Shown here in pieces: positions 22,641 to 37,013 of a DNA stretch of 64,000 bases. The DNA lies in the NCBI GenBank assembly GCA_025642065.1, contig JAODUP010000057.1, positions 417,001 through 481,000 on the forward strand, given 5' to 3'. Positions within the stretch are counted from its first letter, which is position 1, and every line of letters starts with the position of its first letter. Source of the DNA: Paralvinella palmiformis (Eukaryota > Annelida > Polychaeta > Terebellida > Alvinellidae). The position numbers and the translations under genes are program-made. A model generated the notes under the pieces. That model was given only the letters and a program-made list of their open reading frames with translations. It did not search any database and was not told where the DNA came from.

Positions 22641-22761
22641 TATTTATAGAACCAGTCGGCGGAATCTGTCCTCTCGTCTTGACGTCTAAAAGCGGCCGGT
22701 ACATCCACGCGACTAGACACAGCCTATTGCCGTTGTACGTTAACGTTCGGAGAGGAAGCAG
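22640..22761 (+). promoter_or_regulatory. Putative TATA promoter and non-coding first exon of gene A
   Basis: TATTTATAGA at 22641-22650 is TATA-like. About 110 bases on, GGAAGCAG is followed by a good GTAGGT donor at 22762. The first coding exon has its own acceptor (TGTTACAG ending at 24159) six bases before the start codon, so an upstream non-coding exon is required; this is the best candidate. Confidence 0.45.
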
Positions 22762-24159
22762 GTAGGTGGATGGTTATTGTCTGTGGTTATATGTGAACGT
22801 ATGTGTCTAGAACTGGTATATGAACACTAACATGGCAGTGCTGGCGTCTCTCATTTAGCCCCCCCCCCCTCACCCCCCCACACACAGAGAGAGAGAGAGA
22901 GAGAGAGGGAGAGACTTTTACAGATGAATGTATAACATAACATGACAAAGGGGTGACTGGGCGTGTATAGAATGACTTATCAGTACTTAGCAACCGTTTA
23001 CATTCCGATTTTACAAATATTGGTGTTGCTGCCATGGACATCAGTAGTGGGTTTTAATCTGATCGCTTAAATTGAAACTATTGCACATTATATACCTCAC
23101 TGTTCATAACCTATCATCTATACACCCGTTACATGCGCACACTGGTACTCTGTTACGTCCGGCGGAATTCTCTCTATAGTCAACATATACAGATTTACAT
23201 ATATTGTGCTGTCTTCTTTTTGTTTAATCGGCATACCATTGCACATTCAGTATGTTCCTTTCTCCATTACATATCACGGCTTATTAGCCTTTTATAAATA
23301 AACTGTAATACTGTTTTATTTTATTTAAGTTGATTTATTTATATCTTTTTTGTGCATTCCCCGACGCCATAGCATTGTGTGGTTTGCACATACGTTCTAG
23401 GACACCGAATGGCCTAAATTGTGCCGATGTGTCGTAAAATTGCATCCATCCATCCATCCATCCATCCATCCATCTTCATTACGTATCTATCAAAGCGTAG
23501 TATAAACACGATTTTGTATCTATATTTAAAACAACACACTACCATTTTCCATGGATGGTAACATTTCTCCTGTATCACAGCTACATACTCTACCGCCGAC
23601 CGTTTTGTAGGAATCTGAAGGTAGGGTTCGTTGATGGATAGACCAATTGGGTGCTGATAATGTAGTATAAGTGCGTTGAAAATTAAAATTATTTACATGG
23701 GATTTAATTGCTTTAATGTCAACTGACATAGCAGAAGATATAAGTCAAAGTTAACACATCGACCACGTGACCGAGATATCCTCCAATCATTTTCAAGAAA
23801 GAGGACATTATTATAACGCAAATGGCCTCATTATCGTGTAATCCATATACAGTTTTCACTCATCACGTATCACCGAGTTCTTTAAGAAATTTGACATTTT
23901 CTCTCTGATCACCGTGAATGTTGTCAATCCCGACATAAGCCTGAGGCATTTCGTTCGGGTCACATCGCAAAGCATTTTATATACCCTACCCCATCGCTAC
24001 CAAGTACTCGTGTATTGTTGAGTGGACCGTGTTAAGTGGCAGTGGAAACAAGTTACGGGAACACCTATCAGTGTCTGGCCCCTGGTTATCTATCTACCTG
24101 TGTAACAAAACTGTCTGTGATTTCTATTCGTTGAATAATGTTCAATTTATCTGTTACAG
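22762..24159 (+). other. Probable 5' UTR intron of gene A
   Basis: 1.4 kb from the candidate donor to the acceptor in front of the ATG. Contains poly-C and GA runs near 22860-22915 and (CATC)n at about 23443-23473. No other feature seen. Confidence 0.4.
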
Positions 24160-24165
24160 TTAAAA

Positions 24166-24364
24166 ATGTCGACTTCTGATGACTCTGGATCGTGCTGTCA
24201 CCCAAGGAAGCGCCTATCGTGCTTTCATCCGAAGAACTATGACGTAAACAAGCCAAGAGAAAACTGGGCTGGCAAATTAGACTTTGTGCTGTCCTGTGTG
24301 GGATATGCTGTTGGGCTTGGAAACATATGGCGATTTCCTTACCTGTGTTATAGAAATGGTGGTG
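24166..24364 (+). CDS. SLC6A9-like: Gene A coding exon 1 (cytosolic N-terminus, TM1)
   Basis: Residues 1-66: [11 protein letters not shown] start, then [20 protein letters not shown] and [17 protein letters not shown]1 carries backbone sites for both Na+ ions. An acceptor CTGTTACAG lies just upstream, so the exon begins at 24160 and the first ATG is used. Donor GTAAGC. Confidence 0.95.
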
Positions 24365-24419
24365 GTAAGCTAAATCATGATAATTATGTACAGTAGAATA
24401 TGTTATCATATACTAATAA

Positions 24420-24472
<53 letters not shown>

Positions 24473-24522
24473 CACACACACATTTTTTCTCTCTCTCTCT
24501 CTCTCTCACACACTATCTCTAG

Positions 24523-24569
<47 letters not shown>

Positions 24570-27500
24570 GCACGACACACACACACACACACACACACAC
24601 ACTATCTCTCTCTCATAGACCCACACACGCACGCACACACACGCAGGCACACCAAAAACAGAGTACTGTTTCTATAATATTAGCTTACACATGAAATCGT
24701 CAGTATTTCAATTTGATTGGGAAATCATCCACCTTTTCTCTCCATTAGCTTTTGCCAATAAGACCTTTAATAATATTGACAATATCAGTCAATAATGGCC
24801 AAGAACGGGTTATTGACGTAACGTTTGGTATTATCATTCATTTCAGCTGTGTTCCTCATACCATATATTCTGTTCCTCATCATATGCGGTATGCCTCTGT
24901 TCTTCCTTGAGGTGTCTTATGGACAGTTCGCCAGTTTAAGTCCTATAACTGTCTGGCGGTTAAGCCCACTTTTTAAAGGTAGGAACTTCTTTTTATCATT
25001 GAGAATGCCATTGTCTACATTTGAAATGTTATCCAGGTTACTGGAGGGGGGGGTGCAGAGTCAAGGCTTTTTAAAAACAACTTTTTTACTCACTCTTTAG
25101 TTTTTCACAGTTAGTTTTTACCCAAATGGTATTTGGTGCGCCTCCGTGGTCTAGCGGTAGCGTGTTGGACCACAGATCACTACCACCGGTGTTCGAATCT
25201 CGGCGTGGGAATATCTAAAGGCTGTTTCATCTTTGAATTCGTTTCGTCACCTTTGGAGGTCGCTCGGCCCATTTAGCCTACCATGTGCACAAAGGTGGAC
25301 GCAAAACATCAATCATCATCACCCAAATGGTATTTATTTTCTGGTTTAATGTTCGGAGGTTAATTTCAAATCAGTTACTGTTATCGATCAATGTTTATTA
25401 AAGACAACTGCTCACGCATTGCTAACAAGCCCTATTAATATTATATTATAATTGTCAAAGACGAAGTAGGCGCCTCCGTGGTCTAATTTGTAGCGCGTTG
25501 GACCACAGATCACCACCACCTCAGTTCGAATCTCGGCGTGGGCATATCTGAAGGGTGTTTCATCTTTGACTTCGCTTCATTACCGTTGGAGGTCGCTCGG
25601 CCCATTTAGCCTGTCGATGTGCACAAAGGTGGCCGTAAAACGTCAATCGCCATCAAAGAGGTTACGCTGTTATATTGCTGTCACCTTTTATCTACGAGAA
25701 TCTTCTAATAACATTGTTATCCTGGTGTCAAAAAGTATCTTTCGTAGACTTTCGATAACGCTGTTAAACTGCAGTCAACTTATGTCTAGCACAGTCCTCT
25801 GAAAACACCGTATACTGTTGTGGAATATCTATCAAAACACATATATGGCAACGTGCATCAGATATCACGTGGGCTGTTCGTGATATTTTCAAAGTCCTGG
25901 ATGGACATAATTCTCCGCGTAAACATGTAATTACATGGTGCCAAATAATGATCCAGAAACGACGCCAGAACGAGACGTAAACCAGATTATTGTTTCCTTC
26001 TGCGTGACCTAATTGTATAACGTATTGCAATTAGTCATCAGGTCAGTCTGTAAAATTCAATACACCGTTTGGCTTGCCATTAGGTTCAGTAGTGATACTG
26101 ATCAGAATAATGCAATTGGTTAAGATTATATCAGCATTTATTGCGTTGGATGTCAGCAACCATATACAGAGTCGGATAATGGTTGCCGACTAAATGAATA
26201 CAATTGTTGCATTTCTGATTGGGGTGTAACTTCTCTATTAAGATAGCAATTCGCCTGTTTCCCACTGCAACTTACCGTCATTTCGTAATTCACCTTCCTT
26301 TCTCAACCCGCTCCCCTCCCCACCTTCCGACTATGCGTACAATCAAATCAGTTGGAATGAACATGAGCACAGATTGTATTTCATAAACAAATATTCATCA
26401 TTATGTACCTTTAGGGATTTCGATTTATTACACCACAGGTAGGTTATAATAGCTTGACCTGTTCATAAGTTATTCGTTCATACATTGATTATCACCGTTG
26501 AAGGTATACTAAAGGTGGTAATCCCACCCGCCTCTATGGGGCTCGTGGGATACGGCGTCGGACTTTCCCTACTCGTGGTCCTGCTGTGCGGGAGGCCGGA
26601 GGTACGCATCCCAGCTGTGGCACCTTAATAAGATGAGCAGTTTTTCATCCAGACAGGCAACTGGCAAGGTTTTCTCCACCGAATATGCCATCTATTGAAA
26701 ATCCAGAATTTGTTTAGAGTTAATCCCCGTGGTGAAGTAGTAAATTACAGACGATATCCGTCTCCCTCATTTGAGGTAGCCGAGCCACGTAAAATAACTG
26801 GCATTTCGGCCATTATTATACGAGGGTTCTTATAGGGCAAGAGGGTGATATAAGACTTTAAAACGGTCATACTAACACCATACTAACAAGCTGTTCCGAT
26901 AAATTGACAGGGTTGTATATATTACCCCTATATTATAGTCAAGTTATCATTTACGCGATGACCGTCGTAGCTAATTTAATTCCCTCATTGTAACGTTAAC
27001 TGCCATCAACCGATCTATAATATCCATGTTGAGGTAATTTGCTGTATTTGCCGATTTCAATGGCTTTATTCTCCCGGAAAGATCACAATTTAGAGTACGA
27101 CCCAGTCGACTAATTTCGGCTTCTTATTCTGCGCCAGGAAACCGAAATAGGAATGCTGTTAATCGTACATCGAACACGAACGAATCGGACGAGGTACCCG
27201 GTCTTAAAACTACCCATTCGGACGGCGTACGTCAGACGCGCTAACGGAATGTCTGGATCTGTATCCAGATCGGTTTTCTTACTCCGTCTGGACGTCGTGT
27301 TCGTGCATGCATCATCCGATATAGCACTAATTCAGTTCGACTAATCTGCCATTCTCTACTCCATTTCAGTCCAATCTGTACTCTAGTAGTTAAGGGCTAC
27401 TTTTAGTTCAGGCAGGTGTTGTTCTGACGACTCGGTTAATCAGCTGGTTTTTAACGAGTGTTTGCTTTACCGGGTTGGCAGACCTTCCAACGTTTTATTT

Positions 27501-29037
27501 AAAAAATGCAGAAGATCTTCCGCTTTCTACCCAAAAAAACATTTGGTGCTTGAAAAACAAATGTCCAGTTTCAGACCTTCCAATATTTTCTTCCTACAGA
27601 AACCAAAAACGACAGAAGATTTTTTAGAGGATTGTAATTGTAGATGCGTGTGGCGCGCTCGGCACTCTGGCAATCAAATCCCATTTTTCAAAATAAAGCG
27701 GAAGGTTTTCTAGAAAAGAAAAACAAGAAAAGCGAAAGATCTTCCGTTTTATCGGAATACTTGGAAGGTCTGTGCTTGTGATTCGGGTATCGTTTTTCAG
27801 CCGTTTAGCTCGGATCGAAGCCACCCAGTTAGTCGTTATAAATAGTCGGTAAAAACGTTTACAGTTTTCAGATCGCTTTCCAGATCCTAAAACGCGGCAT
27901 TTAAGGAATTCGCTTTCAATATGGCAGCCTTTAAGTGTTTTCTTTATCGGTTTTATTCCCCCAATAAACTATTTGATCGGGTGATTCCATGAGAAGTTTT
28001 TATCGTCAGATTTAATCAATCCGCCCCCCCCCCCTTCATCTGCTACGTCTCCACATGTGCGAGCGCATGCGCGTATTAAAATGGCTTTCGGAGACCGCTC
28101 CCAGTTTATATGCAGAAAAAGTCATACTTTTATGTGTTCACTTATTTATTACTGTGTACTTTAGGCTTCGTGTTTTACCATTTCATTTTATGTAGGCGAG
28201 GATTTTCAGAAAATGGATAAGCCATATAAAAATATCTAGTTAATGATCTCTCTCTCTCTCTCTCTCCCTCTCTCTGTGTGCGTGCGTATGTGTGTGCGTG
28301 CGTGCGTGCGTGTGTGTAACCGGTTTACGTCGCCAACTACGCGGGCAACCCCATTATAACAGACATGCCCGAATTTGGCTTTCGGTCCGACTTCTCTAAA
28401 TGCTGTTATTATTCTTTCGCGCTTCTATTGAAGTCATTTCTAATAGAAATAATATAACTGGACCACGGATGGCTCAGTTAGTGCTACATAAAAAGCTTAA
28501 ACAATTCAATATAATGTTTAGAATCGTCCAGGATGCATATTTCCTAACTGACAAAGGGGACCGTACCTGTAATAATCAGCTGTCTACAGTCTGTTACAGT
28601 CATTAATAAAAATGATGTCAAATTTGGTTGAGAACATCATCATCAGCATCATTATTAATGATGATGCTGATGATGATGATGATGCCACCTGTTGCTATCA
28701 CCGCTTTTTATGAACTACACATTTGGAGACTACACAGAGAATACATTAGTCATAGTGGTTCATCAACGGAGTAGGTCATACCTATTAAAATAGACATATT
28801 ATTATCTTTCTTAAACTACCTTTGTTTTATTACTGAGCTAATTTATTGAGCAGCTAATTGTATTATATATGTGTCATGTATGCGATTATACGATTCGTAA
28901 TATTTTGCGTCGTGAATTCGCACCAATCTGCAGGAATTGTATTTTTTATCACAACCAGCTGATGATTCGGTTTCTTGTACAAACGTAGTTCACAAGAAAT
29001 AGTTTCTTGTTTTTAAAGTTCTTTCGGAAGGAGTCAT

Positions 29038-29079
<42 letters not shown>

Positions 29080-32000
29080 TGCTGCTAAAACAAGTAAGCC
29101 TGCTTTTAACAGAATGAATTTTGTTTGGCGCAGTTTGGCGGCATATACTGAGCTATAGCAGCGAAGTGTACACGAGAATAGCATTAAGACCGCTGTTGCT
29201 TCGGTGCTCTTCCGGCATGCCTAGCCACAATCTGTTTTTGGACATAATTCCATTCCGCTGAACAACTAATGAACTCCAAATCGAATTTCCTGACCCTCAA
29301 ACACGACAGGAAATTGACAGTTCCAGGTCAGACAGCGTCCTTGTGTCCGATCGATTGTATTGTTTGGAAACCCGTTCTGTTCACCAGCGAGAGGATGCTA
29401 ACTAGAGTTGACTAGTTACCCAATTACCGGTTTTCAGAAGTCATGACGTTATTTCGCCGGGAATTAAGAATCTGTACACGATGTAAACGCCGTCTTTCCC
29501 CATAAATAACCCGCAATCTTGTATAATCCGCAGCCGTAATTTGGGTTTAAATTTGTGGGGAAAACCCATCTTCCTGTATATAATCCGCAGTGTACATATC
29601 AGTAGTGATAGTGAGCTCCGGTGGCCTAGCGGTTAAGCCAACGGTCACAGGTTCGAACCCCGTAAGAGGTCGAAACTTTTCCAGGGATTAATTTCTCGGC
29701 TCACTACATCGTGGGTGGCTGACCACGTTAAATGGCGCTGCTGTCTCCAATGAATTATTTAAAATAAAGGGGGACGTTAAAAACCCCCTGAGGATGTAAA
29801 ACACTCTGGCAGTGACCACCCTCAGGGTATTTCGGCTCCATCTTTCCGTACTGCTCCCCTGTGAGTGGTGGGGGAGGAAGTTTCTCATCCACTCCAACAT
29901 AGAGGCGGTGCTAATTAAGCGACAGCCTGGGGATTCTCCCCGAACAACAAAACCAACCATCAGTAGTGATGAAAGCGATTAGAATATTTGTTAACGTTTA
30001 AAGGAAGCATGCTATCCCAAACTGCCATTTAATCGCAATCAAACACAAGCCAGTCGGTAACGGCATAATAACCCCCTCCCGTGATAAGAAATCTGAAGTA
30101 AATGATCGCACACCATTAATATAAATAAGGTCTGTTTAGGGTTATAATCATTCAGTGATCACTATTACCCCAAAATATTAGTCATAAAAGGCATGAAGAT
30201 GGGTAAATGAAGTAATTGAACTTTTCCTTATATCGTGCGGCTGATACATATTTTTGAACAAAAACCTTGAGGAAATAAGGTCCAGTATTAAAGTTTCCGT
30301 ATATAATACGCATTCGAAATCCTAGGACCATCTTGAAGTGCTAAAACTGCGGATTATCTTACGGGGAAAGGCGGTATCTAAGATTACGAAAAGGTTTTTG
30401 GTTGGTTTTTTATCAGACCCCTAAACGATAAACACTCCACTCATACAATTGGAAAACTTTAGCCAGTTGATAGTTTTAACTAGTTCATATGTTGAAATAT
30501 GACACAGATGGCGTATGCTGTCTAAAACACCTTTTATAATCACAGTCATGATGGCCCGTAAACGTCAGTGATACCACGTACTTTAAACTGGATCGGTTTA
30601 TAATCCCGGAGTTTTTGATTTAGCATGCACCAAATGACATCTGACATCATCAGTGTTCATAGCAAAAGGGTCAGTCATCGTTGGGTGTAGGTCAAAAGCC
30701 ATCTAGGTTGAAAACCCCTCAGGTTAAAGTTACTAACCGCAGTGGCCATTGCATTGGGTGGCAGTAATTAAGACTCTGTCTATGTTGGATTGAAATTTGG
30801 TGACATTGAATTATCAAATTATCAATTTGGTGACATTGAATTATCAATTTGGTGACATTGAATTATCAAATTATCAATTTGGTGACATTGAATTATCAAT
30901 TTGGTGACATTGAATTATCAAATCAATTGCAATATTGCAAATATTACCGATATATTTCTATTGTTATGAATAAATTGGCGGTACAAAAATTATGAGTTGT
31001 ATGAATGTGCCATATATCTATCTATGTGTACTTTTTATATGCCACTATTAAAAATATTACTCAAATATTTCTACGAAAATAACATATTATCCAAGTATAT
31101 ATGAGAGCTTTTGACCTAGGGGGCTTTGCTCCTCACTACCGTCCCGACTGAAATATGTTGTTAATTTGAAATCTGCCATTAATCTAAACTCGTTTCGGCC
31201 TCGTGTCGTACCTACTGAAGATGGGTTGTTTGGTGATTAATGGGCAGATAAAGTTTTGGCTCGAAGCTATATCATAGCGGTACTAATATTTTACACGCAC
31301 GCATGCACGCACGCATGCACGCACGCATGCACGCACACACGCACACACACACACACAAACAAACTATCTAGCATTACTATGAGAGCTGTGTGGTGCAGTT
31401 GTTTGAGCACTGGACTGCAAACCTTCCAGTCTTAGGATCGAATCACAGAGTTGCTACGTTGCAAACTTTTGGGTCTTAAGTTCGAATCACAGTGTTTCCA
31501 AGATCTAAGGGATGTTTAATACATCAATGATTTGTTAGGAAACATCCCCTCGGCCATAGGTGACATTAGCGCCAAGAGCAAACAAAGCAATCGGCCAATT
31601 TTCGGTAGCGCAGATTCTCTGCAGTTAGATCCACTTGTTATTTTGGTCAGAACGTATTCTAGTCACTTAAATGTACAATATACGACCCATCCACTCAACA
31701 GGTATCGGCTATGGGATGGTATTGATTTCTGGAATCGTTTGCATCTATTACAACATCATCATAGCATGGACGTTGTATTACCTATTTAAGTCATTCCAAC
31801 GAGTGCTGCCGTGGTCGACGTGCGACAATTCCTGGAACACGGATGCCTGTGCCTCACGGACTAGAAATGAATCATTCATTTCTACAAATGTGACAGCCGA
31901 TAGGGTACTATCTGGTAACATCACCGGTTATCATAGTGACCTTTCCTGGATCGCTACAAATATTACGTTGCCATTTAAGAAGAAAACACCCAGTGAAGAA

Positions 32001-35000
32001 TTCTGGCAGTAAGTTGAAATAGTATTTGTTTTAAAGATTTTGGTATGTAGTCGAATGGTTCTATATACACGTTTAATATGCGAACTGAAACTATGACTTT
32101 TCAGTAGCAAAACATATATACTGCATGCATTTGAGATATTTAGATGCAATTATTAATATTATTAATACTTGAGTAAAATCTGATAATTTGTTAGAGGTAG
32201 CATTTGCATCATTAATGCGATTTCTGCGTGCCTTACAGAAATCACGTGTTAGAGATAACTGACGGGATAGATGATATGGGATCTATACGTCTAGAACTGC
32301 TTGGCTGTCTAGCACTATCCTGGTGTCTGGTGTTCCTTTGTCTCATTCGAGGGATAAGGTCATCCGGAAAGGTAAAAAAGGAGGTGTTATTTTTTAGAGT
32401 TAACAAACTATAACGCGTTTTTATGTGTATATCCCTATATTGGGGTAGCCGTTTATTCCCAACCCTGTTTCACATAATAATTAGGTCAGAATTATAATAT
32501 CAAACTGGGTTAGGAGTACGCGGCTAATATTGAGGTGGGTTTGGCTCTGCAAGAGATACGCCTTTCTCCCAACACAGGTAGAGGGTCTGAATTTTCGAAT
32601 AAATGGATCCTTCTGCATGTGATTATATTCAACTGTTTATTTATTATTACTACTTTCAGTGAACCGGAATGGATATATTTTTATATTTTCTATATAACCC
32701 CAAGAACAATTGGCGAAAAAGAGTCCGATTTGACAATATTGATATATCCTACAAAACCTTTTAAGTTTATAGCTTAAGACTGAGCTAGTAAAATAACCGA
32801 TCTCTAAGTCTAAATATTCTTTTCCGTAACATTTAAACTGCATTTAAATTGATGCCAACAATTGTTATTATAAAGACCGGTTCGTGCGATTGTTAGAAAT
32901 ATATTTATCATTATAACTGACTGTTTAAATCTAGATAAATACAACGCATTCCAGCCAGCGCGCGTTAGTCTATCTTTCACACACACACACACACACACAC
33001 TAATGGAGTAGCTTTAGGGACGGCCAATACAATAATTTTATTATTTCTGATTTTGTGCGAATTTTTTGATAATGGTTGCTTTCCCAAATGACTGAACTTT
33101 GAAGTTAGCGCCATTTGTAGCCGCGTTGTGTCGCTTTCAAACCACCCCCACCCCGGTAAGTCTTACATATGCGTGTTTACTGCAGTCGCGGAAGCTGTGT
33201 GTTACTTTAAGGAAGGAGCCGGCTAATTTGTCTACCGCAAAGGGCGGCCAAAACCCACCACACACACACACACACAGACACACACACGCAGACATAAGGA
33301 TAATAATATTCTAGATAAACAGAGTATTCAATTCAATACCGCTACCTCGCACGTGTTGCGTCGACGCTATACACAAACCGATTCTAAATACGGCTCCCAG
33401 CTCGCGGCCTATCCTTTTGGCGCCAAAGTGGCCCGAATCGAATAACGCGCTCATTGCCTAGCAACGGGCTTCGGAAATTTCCCGTCAGCGGTTTCCCTGT
33501 TTACGGCGTACACGTGTTTCAATGATGGAAAACTTCCAGGGTTTCTATTGGTCGGGGCGCTGGTGGATTTATTATGTGAAATGTTCCATTGATTGACGCG
33601 GTGGTGGCCATCGGCGGAGTCGTGACTCACCGGGAAACGAGCCGCGGGTGGCCCGTGATGGTTATGGAGCCGGCGAAACGTCCAAATTATGGATTGATTG
33701 TTCGATTTCGCTTCGCGCGTACTCCGCTCCCCTCCGAGGGGTTCCAGGCCCCTTTCAGCGCCGATGCCCACCATCAGTCAAACGGAAGTGCTACGTTTAC
33801 GGATGAAACGACCGTAATCGGATCAGTCGCAAAGTGGGCACTTGTTTGATTGTTGAAATTTTATAATTAAAGTCGCGGTCGGTACATTTTATCCCCCTCT
33901 TTGGCCACATGGGTAGAGCGTGACACTATTTACTATGGTCATTCTGTGCGTGCCAGTATAGTAGGAGAAGTTTTTCATCCAGGATTTCTCTACCGAACTA
34001 GTATAATATAATTCTATATATTCTAAATTTATTTAGAATTAGTCTCCGTGGGGAAGCTATAAATTACAGACCACATGCGTCTCCCTCATTTGAGGTTGCC
34101 AGCCACGTAAAAAATGTCAATTATTATTATTATTATTCGGCTATTATTATTATTATTATTATTATTATAAAAGAATGTTCCACTACCGGACTTAACGTCT
34201 GGTTGTTGCTACACAAAATAGCGGCGAGAAACAGACGAAACCCCAAATATCCAAGCCCCTGTTTATTTTTATGCGAACATTTGATTTTCGCCGATGGAAA
34301 TTTTGTTATTCATTCAACCTCACACCTCACTGTGAGCGTCTGGGGGGGGGGCGGATGGTTTAGGAAATTAAAAGGCTACCGAAATCGAAAGGCTACCACC
34401 GTTTTAATTTATTTCCAGGTTGTGTATGTTACGGCTACCTTTCCCTACCTAGTCCTTCTGATATTACTCATCAGGGGTGTCACTCTTCCCGGTGCAATTG
34501 AGGGGATCAAATTCTACGTTATACCGAAGTGGGAAAAACTGTTAAGCTTGAAGGTTTGTATTTAAATATGCATATAGATATTATTGGGGTGCTGCTATCT
34601 ATTTACTGAAACTGATTTGCCTCGTTTAAATATTACAACGGCAGAATATTTTTATACGACGGCAGTATGTTTTTACATTATAGGTATGGGGAGAGGCTGC
34701 TATGCAGATTTTCTACTCAGTAGGAGCTGCCTGGGGAGCATTAATCACTATGGCGAGCTACAACAAGTTTAACCATAATTGCTACAGGTAATACCTACGC
34801 GTACATATTTCATGCAGCTTTAATCGAATAGAATATGTTTTTGACTCGTAATTTCAATTTGGGATTGACAGACGGTGTACGGGTGTAGCTCACTGTACAT
34901 TATGACGCAGTCATGCAGATACGGATAGGCAATACTTTCTTAAAGGAACAAAACTTAGCTCCGATCCCGATGCGGCCGATACCCAAAAGGCGTTATGCAG

Positions 35001-36393
35001 TCTCTTTTCAAGCAAATCCGTCTTGACGCGTGGGCACGCTGGGCACATGCCCAGAAGCCCCACCAGCATAGGGGTCCCATACTAATATATGTATGTTGTG
35101 ACTTGCTGTCAATTAATAACTACTATCTTATACTAAACTATAAATATTTGTTACTAAATTACGAGTGGACAATCGCATTCGTATCTGATGTATTATTACG
35201 GTCACCTCTCCAACCTCACGTGGATGTATGTGTCCGGATCTCGACCATTTACATGTTTATTCTTGTGGCTGGTTGTGTAGGCAGGGGCCCCTGTGCACTG
35301 CTTTTCCCGGGGACCTATAATGCTGTTATAAGAGGGACCTGCACAACAACATTACAATGTACTGAACGTCTGGAGTCTTGTTTTATAGTCGGTGTATCAA
35401 CAATAACGACATCTAATTATAATCGGTACAATCTTTTTAATAAATACTTCGTCACATTCAGTTACAAATATTGACGTGTAAGACTTTTAAGCAACAATTC
35501 AGGATAATCTATCTAAACTCCTTAGAGCGTTGACTGCGAAATATAGCCATCTTCAAAATAAATGTTAGAGCACCCCGTTGAACAATGAGGTTTACTCAAC
35601 ACGATACTGTACTGTTTGAGTGGCAATTAATGCCTCAAATCTCATTTCGGGTATAACAAAATAAGAAACGTTAATGTATTAACGCGTTGAATATTCGACT
35701 ATTTACCGTTATTTATTAATATCATTCACAGAGATGCCATCATGGTACCAATTCTGAATTGCTGTACCAGTATATTCGCTGGTTTCGTGATCTTTAGCAT
35801 CATCGGTTTCATGGCCCACGAGACTGGCTCAGCAATAGAGGATGTTATAACGGAAGGTTAGTTATATTACTATCACCTGTGGCTACATATTAACGTTATC
35901 AACCTTTGATGACCTTTGGGTCATATTTTGACCTCAGTGTTCTCTGTGTTTTGGTGTCGCCTGGGTATAGATGATGTTCGTGCCATTTGCTTCAATGGAC
36001 AACTGCGATAGTTACTTCATTAAATCACCTCCTAGTTTGCTCTGTAGGTATATAAAACAGCATGTTGCATATATGTCCATGTTTGAACCGCTTATCCATA
36101 CTGGACCAGTATTAGGTTCAAAGCCTTTCGACTACCTTTCAAAATAGATGACGATTAATGCATGACAGTCTTAATTAATATTACAACATAAAATTAAAAC
36201 AAACTATTAAAGGTTCCAGGTAGTTAATTAGTCTACGGGGTGTTTAATCCTCGTGGTTAGCTTCGATGAGATAACAATTCACCTGAGTTCGAATCTCAGC
36301 GTGGAAGGTTGTTTCATCTTCGACTTCAGCACCTTTGGAGGTCGCTCGGCTCATTAAGCCTACCATGTATACAAAAATGGCCGTAAAACACCG

Positions 36394-36426
<33 letters not shown>

Positions 36427-36956
36427 GATAACAATTATTACAACTCTTTCCATTATTCGTAGACGTATTTAGTCGTCACGCCAAAATTTCGACATGTCGA
36501 TTCTTTCATTTAATTTCGTTCGACTTATGAAACATATAGCTTTTTACAATCAGCGGCATGCGAATCTATCACCCGCGCTGTTAAACTTATTGTTATAAAC
36601 GATGTCTTTCATTGAATAATTGTGCAACTCGATCTTAGTTCTTATTTGCAAACATTAATTACAGTATGCAGTAGATAGGATATATTAATCGAGTCCATGA
36701 ATGACACTTCAGCTCCTATAAAGACCACTGATAGCTCATATATACGGTAATATATGTGTAAATTATTGAAGTGTAAGATGGCCTCAGTCATTTTGGGTTC
36801 CTGTCATTCCCATCTACTTGCGTTCATATATGGCTGGGGCTAACAGGTAAACAAATTATTGGGTACCATATGTAGTTGACTAAGTTAAGGAAGTTTTCTT
36901 TGAACATACAAATATGCATTTCCCAGCTTATAAGCTGTGTATTGTTGCTTTAATAG

Positions 36957-37013
<57 letters not shown>

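Larger units (their letters stand above)
24979..31701 (+). other. Gene A intron 2 (6.7 kb)
   Basis: The largest intron of gene A. It holds four SINE copies of three families (25135, 25469, 26530, 29610), a foldback element (27479), a hairpin at 28636, a MITE-type element (30683) and CACG repeats (31291). No extra exon recognised. Confidence 0.75.
32372..34418 (+). other. Gene A intron 4
   Basis: Contains a CA run (32979-33000), a repeat shared with 50460-50580 (about 33010-33130), a CpG-rich island (33330-33860) and a SINE-like element with an ATT tail (33890-34170). Confidence 0.7.

Noticed and set aside
25138..25210. tRNA genes at GGTTCGAATC-type sites (also 20600, 25470, 29610, 4600, 941)
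   Set aside because: B-box sequence is present but the acceptor and anticodon stems do not pair, and SINE bodies follow; they are tRNA-derived SINE heads.
33451..33849. Overlapping frames on both strands in the CpG island
   Set aside because: Explained by low stop-codon density in GC-rich DNA; no domain or splice support.
34995..35474. 159-codon frame in gene A intron 6
   Set aside because: No recognisable domain, Tyr/Leu-rich in an AT-rich intron; chance open frame.
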